Of a stretch of 36,715 bases of DNA, positions 30,328 to 36,715 are shown in pieces. The notes below the pieces were generated by a model, which saw only the letters and a program-made list of their open reading frames with translations, was not told the DNA's origin and did no database searches. This stretch comes from Anaerolineales bacterium (lineage in GTDB: Bacteria; Chloroflexota; Anaerolineae; Anaerolineales; Villigracilaceae): NCBI GenBank assembly GCA_013360875.1, contig JABWAU010000042.1, positions 1-36,715 of the forward strand, given 5' to 3'. Numbering within the stretch: position 1 is the first letter of the stretch; every line of letters starts with the position of its first letter. The position numbers were made by a program, and so were the translations under genes.

Positions 30328-31605
30328 TTATTCGGAGGCGCTCAAGCCTTCCATGCCTTCGAGCAACTGCGGCAGGTACCAAACCTGCTGGTCGGTGGCG
30401 ACTTCGCCGTCGGCAAGATAAGGTGTGCCGTCTTGCAGATTGATCGGACCCGTCCACAGGTTCAGCCCGCCAGCGAGTTCGGCAATGAAATTATCCAAGG
30501 CAGCGGAGGCTTCGTCGCTCAACGCATTACCCTTCACGAAACCGATCATGGAGGTGTCGTGGTTGTTGATGTCTGCCCAATCGGGACCAGACCAAATGAA
30601 CTGGGACTGCCAGGTGCCATCCTGCGCGGATTTGATGGCTTTGACGTAATCGGGACCCCAGTTGAAGTATGGCACGCCGAGGCAGACATCCGGCGCGGCG
30701 TCGCAGGCGGCAACGTAGTCGTATGCAATGCCAAGGGACGGCGTGCCCTCAGCCGTATACTTCTGCGCTTCGCTGAGGTTGACGGGATTGTCAATGCCGG
30801 AGATGACGACATCGAACCCGGTCGAATAGAAGTCCTTGGAGACATCCACCGGGTCGGTGGTGAAGCCGGGGATGTGGAACCAGAAGCCGATCCACGTCAC
30901 CTTGAATTCCAGCGCGGCAGGATCGTTACCAGCCTGTTCCCAGCAATGCTTCGCGCCGAGATAGGCGGAGGCGGCAAGGCGGCGGGTTTCATCGTTGATC
31001 AACGGACCAAGATATCCGATCTTGCCGGTCTGCGTGGAAAGGGCGGCGGCACAGCCACCGATCATCTTACCGTATTCCATGCGTCCCATGATATTGATGA
31101 GGTTGGGTATCTCTTCGTAGACCTTGCCATCCTTCCAGACCTGGTCGCCGGAAGCCATGATGACGAAAACGTCGGGATGGTTTTTGGCAAAGGTCGTGGA
31201 GGCGTCCTTCATGTCGTCCGAATTAAAGATGACCAGTTTTGCGCCCTGGGCTACCAACTCTTCGGCGAGTTGATCAGGGGTGGTGCCTGCGCGGTCGGCG
31301 GGATTGACCTTGTCGAGATAGATCATCTTCGCGCCGAGTTTTTCCTCAACGTACAAACCGGCTTCATAGTGCGCCTGGCTCCAGCCGTTGTCGTTATAGG
31401 GACCCACGAGCAACATGCCGAAAACGAACGGCTCCGCGGGAGGAGGCGCTTCGGTATCAGCGGGCGGCTGCGTCGGGGCGGGCGGCTGCGTTGCCGCGGG
31501 GGCTGGGGGTTGGGTGGGCGCCTGGGTTGTCGCAGGCGCACAGGCGGCGACGACAAGCGTGAGCGCCACGGCAAGGAATGCGAGGCGAATCAGGTTCTTG
31601 CGCAT
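30328..31605 (-). CDS. BMP-family substrate-binding lipoprotein 2
   Basis: 425 residues. Signal MRKNLIRLAFLAVALTLVV ends in lipobox VAAC with Cys at residue 22, then a Pro/Ala/Gln/Thr linker to about residue 58, then the BMP fold (FVFGMLLVGPYNDNGWSQAH). Contains LVIFNSDDMKDASTTFAKNH and IGGCAAALSTQTGKIGYLGP. Larger than lipoprotein 1 and only distantly similar, so the two importers probably differ in ligand. AAAAAGGAG precedes the ATG, nearly the same leader as lipoprotein 1. First gene of importer set 2. Confidence 0.9.
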   Translation of the reverse strand: MRKNLIRLAFLAVALTLVVAACAPATTQAPTQPPAPAATQPPAPTQPPADTEAPPPAEPFVFGMLLVGPYNDNGWSQAHYEAGLYVEEKLGAKMIYLDKVNPADRAGTTPDQLAEELVAQGAKLVIFNSDDMKDASTTFAKNHPDVFVIMASGDQVWKDGKVYEEIPNLINIMGRMEYGKMIGGCAAALSTQTGKIGYLGPLINDETRRLAASAYLGAKHCWEQAGNDPAALEFKVTWIGFWFHIPGFTTDPVDVSKDFYSTGFDVVISGIDNPVNLSEAQKYTAEGTPSLGIAYDYVAACDAAPDVCLGVPYFNWGPDYVKAIKSAQDGTWQSQFIWSGPDWADINNHDTSMIGFVKGNALSDEASAALDNFIAELAGGLNLWTGPINLQDGTPYLADGEVATDQQVWYLPQLLEGMEGLSASE

Positions 31606-31738
31606 TTTCTTCTTCTCCTTTTTGAAAATGGATGTTGCGAATTGACTTCGGACTTTTCAGGGGTGAATGGGAATGCCTGTCACCTCCTTTCGGAATGTGC
31701 GTACAAAGACACTGTATCACGAAAAACGAATTGCGTGA

Positions 31739-31768
31739 ATTGTAGAACAAAACGAACCCGGAGGTCAA
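31739..31768 (-). promoter_or_regulatory. Promoter of importer set 2
   Basis: Minus-strand TTGACC (31763-31768) and TACAAT (31739-31744), 18-base spacer, leaving a leader of about 125 bases before lipoprotein 2. It begins only ten bases after the upstream gene's stop. Confidence 0.65.
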
Positions 31769-31777
31769 GTACATTTC

Positions 31778-33778
31778 TCATGGAGTACATGCGAACATGC
31801 TCTTGACCGATGATAGCGCTTCGCTTCGCTCCTGACTTGAGGCTGTCTCCGTCTCGACGCGCTCCCACAACTGACAGAGCATCCTGCCCGTCGCCTCCGG
31901 CGAGACTTCATACATGCGTTTCGATATTTCCACCGCGCGTTCCCATCGCCCGTCATGGGCATAGCCTTCGATAAACAGGAGATGCTCTGCAGGCTCATAG
32001 GGATGATCTTCAAAGGACAAGGCGAGGCTGCTGAATTTCGCCACATCATCCCATCGTCCGAACTGACGCGCAAGATCAGCCTGTTGATAATAATAACAGA
32101 ATCCATGTTCGGGTTCGGGACCGTACACGCCGGGCATCGCCGCGCGCGGCTCCTCCAGGATACGATTGGGATCGGTCAGGCGCGCCGCGTAGCGCATCAA
32201 ACTGTTTTCGGGTATCAGGCGGTCGAGGCGTTCCACCTCCGGGTCCAACAGCCGCAAACATCCGGGCGGATCGAAATAGAACGAAAGCGTGTGCGAGGTA
32301 TTCCCGTCGAACCCACCCGCCAGATAATCATAATGGATCGGCAGACCCGGTTCGATATCCGGCAGGGCATTTCGGAATCGCGTGGTGGGATAGAAGAGAA
32401 CATACGGAATGCGGTCGCTGCGATTATCCGGCGCGTAGATCCAGTTCAACGCCGCGCTCAACGAGTTATCGGCGTAATAATCGAGCGCGCCTTCGTTCAT
32501 CAGGATCAACGTACCCGCTTCGATGGACGGCGCGCGCCAGGTCATCTGCCAGAACAGATTCTTTTGCGTCTCCCAATCCTGCACGTAATTCTGGGCGGTC
32601 AGGTATTGCTTCCCCGCCGCCATGCTCACGAGCGAAACCAGGATCACCATCCGCGCCTTCTCCCAGGGAATGAGCGCGATCAAACCCGCGAACGTCAGCG
32701 CGACCCCGAACATGAACGGGAGCGTAAAACGGCTTGCGGGCCAGTTCAACGAGGGCGTAAAACCGATCAGCCAAAAGGGCCAGCCGGAAAGCGCCAGTAA
32801 CAGGACACCCAAACCGATCATCCACATCCCATCCAGCAGGTTCTTCCAAATGGTCTTCTTCGCATCGCGCGAGGTCGGCAAAAACCCGGCAGCCGTAACC
32901 AGGACGACCGCCGCGACCACCAGATAATAGGAGCGCAGTACGGCTTCTGCGTTTTCGATCTCCGGCAACTCGAACATCTTAAACCAGGCGTCCCTCAGAA
33001 CGAGCCGCAAAGTGACTTTGAAGTTCCAGGCCAGCGCGCGCAACGCATCCAGCGGCGCGGATTCTTCCACGCCCGCCAGCCCCATCTCATACGGGTTGTT
33101 GAAAATGAACAAACGCGAGAAAACCGCCAGCGTGAACACCGCCAGATAGGGAGCCCACAACCTCAAGCCGCGCAGGACGCGATCCCTGAAGGACAACCTC
33201 TCCTCGCGTATCGCGATCAGGATGACCCCCGCGCGCGCAAGTTCCAACAGAAAGAAATACTCCGTCATCCACAGGTTCAGCGCGGAGAAGAACATGCCGG
33301 CGATCGTCCACGCCCAATAACGACCCGGCGATTCCATTGCCCGCAACATGCACCAAAACGAAAAAAGGAAGAAGAACAACACAGCGTAAAAATGGCTGTA
33401 TAGATACGCCGTAAAATGCTGGTCGAAGCCGGGGTACACAAGGAAAAGAAGCGCGATCCCCAAAGCCAGGCTCGACTTGTCCCTCCACAATCTCGCCGCG
33501 ACCAGATACACGATCCACGCGCAAGCCCATCGCAACGCGAACGCGATGACCTGCCAATACAGCGGCGATTGTGGAACGAGCCGGCTCGTCGCCTGATACA
33601 ACACACCCCACACGGGGCGCGAGGTCGCAAAATACGCGGTCAGCGCCTCGGGACCCAATTGATACCCGATCCACGAGATGGGCAAGTCGTCCCAGTAAAA
33701 GCCCAGGCGCGGGATCAACAACCCGTATGCAAACAAGGCAACGAGAAACAGGACGATGGCGGGTTGATACTTTTTCAT
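31778..33778 (-). CDS. GT-C-like polytopic membrane protein with TPR-like tail, paralog A
   Basis: 666 residues, no exact family recognised. Ten to twelve hydrophobic helices occupy residues 1-390; the first outer loop has GFYWDDLPISWIGYQLGPEA (residues ~26-45), where the acidic pair resembles the catalytic Asp-Asp of GT-C glycosyltransferases. Residues ~400-560 form a soluble domain (WRAPSIEAGTLILMNEGALD, then NWIYAPDNRSD). Residues ~570-650 look like TPR helices (YQQADLARQFGRWDDVAKFS, FIEGYAHDGRWERAVEIS). Tandem paralog B ends five bases upstream, so the pair is co-transcribed B then A. Sugar transfer from a polyprenyl donor is inference. Confidence 0.65.
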   Translation of the reverse strand: MKKYQPAIVLFLVALFAYGLLIPRLGFYWDDLPISWIGYQLGPEALTAYFATSRPVWGVLYQATSRLVPQSPLYWQVIAFALRWACAWIVYLVAARLWRDKSSLALGIALLFLVYPGFDQHFTAYLYSHFYAVLFFFLFSFWCMLRAMESPGRYWAWTIAGMFFSALNLWMTEYFFLLELARAGVILIAIREERLSFRDRVLRGLRLWAPYLAVFTLAVFSRLFIFNNPYEMGLAGVEESAPLDALRALAWNFKVTLRLVLRDAWFKMFELPEIENAEAVLRSYYLVVAAVVLVTAAGFLPTSRDAKKTIWKNLLDGMWMIGLGVLLLALSGWPFWLIGFTPSLNWPASRFTLPFMFGVALTFAGLIALIPWEKARMVILVSLVSMAAGKQYLTAQNYVQDWETQKNLFWQMTWRAPSIEAGTLILMNEGALDYYADNSLSAALNWIYAPDNRSDRIPYVLFYPTTRFRNALPDIEPGLPIHYDYLAGGFDGNTSHTLSFYFDPPGCLRLLDPEVERLDRLIPENSLMRYAARLTDPNRILEEPRAAMPGVYGPEPEHGFCYYYQQADLARQFGRWDDVAKFSSLALSFEDHPYEPAEHLLFIEGYAHDGRWERAVEISKRMYEVSPEATGRMLCQLWERVETETASSQERSEALSSVKSMFACTP

Positions 33779-33783
33779 ATGGG

Positions 33784-35802
33784 TTATGGCGGCGGACAGG
33801 AGATCATGTCGTGGATTTCAGCCAGCGCCTCGCTTCGCTCCGACTGACCCAGCGCATCGCGCCCTTGACTTTCGGCTGTCTCTGCTTCGACGCGTTCCCA
33901 CAACCGACAGAGCAACGGGCCCACGTACTCCCTCGAGACCCGGTACGATACCCGCGATAACTCGATCGCGCGTTCCCAATCTCCCGTATGGGCATAGCCT
34001 TCGATGAATACGAATCGTTCCAGCGGGTCGTTGGGATAGTCGTCCAGGTTGAACGCCTTGTCTCCCAGGCTGGCGACCTCCTCCCAATTCCCGAATTGCC
34101 GCGCGAGGTCCGCTTTTTGGAAGTAATAACACCAGCCATGTTCAGGTTCGGGTCCGTAGATGTCGGGCATCACGGCTCGCGGCTGCGGGAGGATCCTGTC
34201 GGCGTTGGATAAGGCTGAGGCTTCGCGCATCAGGCTGTCGTCGGGGATGAGGCGGTTCTTTGAGTCCAGATCGGGTTCGAGGAGGCGTAAACATGCGGGC
34301 GGATTGTAGTAAAAGGCAAGAGCGTCCGAGGTGTTCCCCTCGAATGATGCGGCGAGAAAATCGTATCGGATCGGGATGCCCGGTTCGAGCGCGGGCAACG
34401 AGGCGCCGATGCGGTTGGTCGGGTATAAGACGACGTAATCCACGTTGCGAGTGCGATTCTCCGGGGCGTAGATCCAATTCAACGGCGCGCTGATGGAGTT
34501 ATCGGCGTTGAAGGACAATTCCTCGTTCATCAATACGATGGTGCCAGGTTCGATGCCGGGCGCGCGCCAATACAACTGCCAGAAGAGATTCTTCTGTGAA
34601 CTCCAGTCGCGCGCGTAATCCACCGACCACAAGAACTGCCTGCCCGCGGAGAGTGAGACGAACAGAACGGCAACGAAATATTTCACGCGCACCGGCAAGA
34701 GTTCGATCAAGCCAAGCAGGAGGAAACACGCGCCAAACATGAACGAGAGCAGGGCGCGGTTGGCTGGAAAGCCAAGTGAGACGGGCAGGTTCGTCACCCA
34801 ATAAGGGACGCCGCCCAACAGCAACATAAACGCGCCAAGCCCGATCAGCCATAAGGCGTCGTGTTTTGCGTTTGACGCTGCCGTCTCGTTCTGCTTGTTT
34901 TTGAACAAAAGGACGAAGACGCCGACGGTCAACACAACGGCGGCGTACAAAACGCTCGTGCGCAAGCCGTTGACGCCGGGAGTGGGGAACTGAAAGATTT
35001 GCCCCCACGCGGCGACCGCCGCGATCCATAAACTGGAAAGGATGTGTCCCGCAAGTTGCGCGAGGGTCTCGATGGGCGCGCGGGCAACCTCCTCCGTGAG
35101 GCTGTAACCGAAACCGGGATGGCTGTAGATAAGCGACCTGTACAGGATCGCAAGGACGATCACTTCAATGTAGGGAAGCCATGACCTGAAAGTTTTCACG
35201 GTTCGTTCGCGGTTTGTCATCGGCTCATCGCGCAGGGACATGAATATGATGACCGGACGCGCGAATTCCAGCAGGAAGAAATATTCGAACATCAGAAGGT
35301 TCAAGGCGGAAAAGATCATCGCAGGGATGGTCCGGCCGCGAAGCATCAGATGCCAGGAAAACAGGAGGAAGAAGAGAACGATGAAAAAGTGCGAGTATAC
35401 ATAACTGACCCACTGCTGGTTGAAACCGGGATACAACAACACCAGTAATGAAAGAAGGAACGCCGCCTCCCTGCGGCCCGGAAACAGCCTCGCAATTACC
35501 AGCCAGAAGGCATATACCCCAGCCCAACGCCAGAACATGGCGAACAATTGCCACCAAGCGGGTCGAAGCGGAAGGACGAATCCGGTCAACTGGTAAAGCC
35601 ACGCCCAGACGGGGCGCGAATCGGAAAAGTAACGAGCCGTCGCTTCGGGACCCAACTGGTAGCGGATCCACGAGATGGGCTGGTCGTCCCAGTAAAAGCC
35701 GAGCCGCCAGAAGGACAGTCCATAGGCAAGGATGGTCACGGCGAACAGCGTCAGCGGGACGGCATAGGGGAGGGATGTGAATCTCTTCAACAAGGCGTTC
35801 AT
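33784..35802 (-). CDS. GT-C-like polytopic membrane protein with TPR-like tail, paralog B
   Basis: 672 residues, same architecture as paralog A: GFYWDDQPISWIRYQLGPEA near residue 31, LLYPGFNQQWVSYVYSHF, WRAPGIEPGTIVLMNEELSF, NWIYAPENRTRN, then the TPR-like tail FQKADLARQFGNWEEVASLG. Blocks align without large gaps over the whole length, so this is a full-length duplication that has diverged. The C-terminus (SQGRDALGQSERSEAL) is encoded by a GAAGCGA-type repeat; paralog A has a shorter SQERSEALSS. No clear promoter was found upstream of 35802. Confidence 0.65.
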   Translation of the reverse strand: MNALLKRFTSLPYAVPLTLFAVTILAYGLSFWRLGFYWDDQPISWIRYQLGPEATARYFSDSRPVWAWLYQLTGFVLPLRPAWWQLFAMFWRWAGVYAFWLVIARLFPGRREAAFLLSLLVLLYPGFNQQWVSYVYSHFFIVLFFLLFSWHLMLRGRTIPAMIFSALNLLMFEYFFLLEFARPVIIFMSLRDEPMTNRERTVKTFRSWLPYIEVIVLAILYRSLIYSHPGFGYSLTEEVARAPIETLAQLAGHILSSLWIAAVAAWGQIFQFPTPGVNGLRTSVLYAAVVLTVGVFVLLFKNKQNETAASNAKHDALWLIGLGAFMLLLGGVPYWVTNLPVSLGFPANRALLSFMFGACFLLLGLIELLPVRVKYFVAVLFVSLSAGRQFLWSVDYARDWSSQKNLFWQLYWRAPGIEPGTIVLMNEELSFNADNSISAPLNWIYAPENRTRNVDYVVLYPTNRIGASLPALEPGIPIRYDFLAASFEGNTSDALAFYYNPPACLRLLEPDLDSKNRLIPDDSLMREASALSNADRILPQPRAVMPDIYGPEPEHGWCYYFQKADLARQFGNWEEVASLGDKAFNLDDYPNDPLERFVFIEGYAHTGDWERAIELSRVSYRVSREYVGPLLCRLWERVEAETAESQGRDALGQSERSEALAEIHDMISCPPP

Positions 35803-35934
35803 CCTATTCAGGCGGGCGGACCTGGGTTTCCTTCCACAGGCATTGCAAATCGCATTTTACCCTCGTTTGCCTTCGCACACAGCCCGGCGGCGCAAACATC
35901 ATGCTTTCTCGAAATCCAGATTTGAGGCATTCTG

Positions 35935-35992
35935 CACGCGGATTTCACGGAGCGGACGAAGTTCCTCCGTCATTTTCAGAGCAATCCGCGTG
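35935..35992. repeat. Intergenic inverted repeat
   Basis: The 263-base gap 35803-36065 has no gene. CACGCGGATT (35935-35944) and AATCCGCGTG (35983-35992) are exact inverted repeats, with partial GATTTCACGG/CCTCCGTC symmetry inside. Such CGCGGATT words are typical dispersed palindromes. Confidence 0.55.
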
Positions 35993-36035
35993 GATTTTTC
36001 GCGATTCGTCGTTAGTACTCCGGTACCCGCTGTGC

Positions 36036-36041
36036 TATACT
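36036..36041 (+). promoter_or_regulatory. Possible -10 box of the coiled-coil gene
   Basis: TATACT 24 bases before the ATG at 36066; the only -35 candidate is a poor TTAGTA (36012-36017, 18-base spacer). Confidence 0.35.
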
Positions 36042-36065
36042 TATTCGGGCAAGGAGAATACGCCA

Positions 36066-36515
36066 ATGCTCGATCCAGTCCAAATTCCCATACTGCTTAA
36101 AGCCATTGATTTCGTGTTCGACGAAGGACGCAAGATCCTGGAGGAGCGCCGCGAACGTCGGAGGAAGATGAACGACGCGTCCGCTCAAAACGAGGATCAG
36201 GCACTGGAAGTGGAACCAGCCCTCCCTGAGCCGGAACGGGCAAAAGAGGTCAAGCAGGGTCTTCTCGCAGCCAAAATTGACGATATCCTGTGGCGGGACC
36301 ACGAAGCGGAGGTCCAGCACCTGGTCAGGTTGTTGGAGACGTACTCCCGCAATTACCATCTTGCGAAGGAACAATACGCCAAATGGGGAAGCGCTCTCGT
36401 GCCGCCAATCATCGTGAACAACATGACGGAGGCGGAAAAGTCCATGCTCGAAACTCTCCAGCGGCTCGAGGATGTCTTGTCGAAGGTTTATGAAAAAGAC
36501 ATAAAATCCCAATAA
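36066..36515 (+). CDS. Small charged coiled-coil protein of unknown function
   Basis: 149 residues from MLDPVQIPILLKAIDFVFDE. AGGAGA lies nine bases upstream; longer frames upstream start in repeat DNA. Helical and charged: KILEERRERRRKMNDAS near residue 23, an acidic/proline stretch (EPALPEPERAKE), then a second helix-rich half with LVRLLETYSRNYHLAKEQYA and NNMTEAEKSMLETLQRLEDV. No signal peptide, no catalytic motif. Followed after 17 bases by another gene with a helical N-terminus, so they are probably one unit. I do not recognise the family. Confidence 0.7.
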   Translation: MLDPVQIPILLKAIDFVFDEGRKILEERRERRRKMNDASAQNEDQALEVEPALPEPERAKEVKQGLLAAKIDDILWRDHEAEVQHLVRLLETYSRNYHLAKEQYAKWGSALVPPIIVNNMTEAEKSMLETLQRLEDVLSKVYEKDIKSQ

Positions 36516-36532
36516 TAATAAAACGGTGTGGA

Positions 36533-36715
36533 ATGGATAATAAGGAAGAAATCGCTCATCTGGAAACAATGATCGCCCTGCACAAAAAAAATCTCTTCAT
36601 CCTCGAAGAGATGCTGGCGAAATACGGGGTGGACCAGCCTCTGCACCTCGTCAACAGCGTCACCATGGAAAAGGAGGCAATCGCCAGGTATACCCGGAAG
36701 ATCGAAAGCCTGACC
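36533..36715 (+). CDS. Start of a gene with a helical adaptor-like N-terminus (continues off the right edge)
   Basis: 61 codons visible, open to the window end. Reads MDNKEEIAHLETMIALHKKN, then LFILEEMLAKYGVDQPLHLV and NSVTMEKEAIARYTRKIESL. This two-helix pattern (charged helix, YG-x-D-x-P turn, then an E-x2-I-x-R helix) resembles N-terminal adaptor or effector-associated regions of large STAND, CHAT, TIR or formylglycine-enzyme-like proteins in Chloroflexota. That is recall of a pattern, not a search result. The ribosome-binding site is weak (GGTGTGG), suggesting coupling to the gene before. Confidence 0.6.
   Translation, partial: MDNKEEIAHLETMIALHKKNLFILEEMLAKYGVDQPLHLVNSVTMEKEAIARYTRKIESLT

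Noticed and set aside
30433-31806. 457-codon plus-strand open frame
   Set aside because: Antisense to lipoprotein 2; Gly/Arg-rich shadow of its Pro/Thr linker.

Overview
The window looks like chromosomal DNA from a Chloroflexota bacterium, most likely of the Anaerolineae. The reasons are a secreted NBR1-type Ig-domain protein, paired BMP-family nucleoside importers, a Thermus/Chloroflexota-like light-controlled carotenoid cluster, and many short palindromic repeats, several lying in frame inside genes. This assignment is inference; there is no rRNA or other marker in the window. I saw no tRNA, rRNA, CRISPR array or insertion-sequence transposase.

Layout. (1) 1-320: 5' part of a secreted Ig-like protein gene, minus strand. 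(2) 573-12766: carotenoid and light-response locus. A TspO-like gene and phytoene synthase (crtB) are read leftward. A compact set of genes is read rightward: phytoene desaturase (crtI), a B12-dependent CarH/LitR-type photoreceptor-repressor, four small membrane-protein genes, an MFS remnant, an unknown nine-helix membrane protein, a photolyase, a CYP175-like P450 and a fused heterodimeric-type lycopene cyclase. Back-to-back consensus promoters separate crtB and crtI. Around them are TTGNCAA/TTGCAAA repeats at an 11-bp pitch, the layout expected for a CarH operator. (3) 12774-16237: GtrB-type glycosyltransferase, AI-2E family transporter and threonine synthase, all minus strand. (4) 16341-21439: molybdenum hydroxylase of xanthine-dehydrogenase type, with a fused 2Fe-2S/molybdopterin chain and a separate FAD chain. 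The two are separated by a Phd/PIN toxin-antitoxin cassette, a duplicated 3' scrap of the FAD gene and a NUDIX gene. (5) 21662-31605: two complete BMP-type ABC importers (two lipoproteins, two double-NBD ATPases, four permeases). (6) 31778-35802: two tandem paralogous GT-C-like membrane proteins. (7) 36066-36715: a small coiled-coil gene and the start of a gene with a helical N-terminus, continuing out of the window.

How it works together. In region 2, CarH bound to adenosylcobalamin would repress crtB/crtI in the dark; light would release carotenoid synthesis, cyclisation, P450 hydroxylation and photolyase together. Regions 4 and 5 fit purine or nucleoside import followed by purine oxidation. 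The first importer set has a perfect 19-bp palindrome over its -35 box that matches the FadR/GntR operator form.

The most unusual sequence-level features are: paired hairpins with complementary loops, at least three of them; many palindromic or tandem repeats that have become in-frame protein segments (CarH linker, P450, lycopene cyclase, two in each molybdenum-hydroxylase chain); and the duplicated FAD-gene 3' end beside the toxin-antitoxin cassette.
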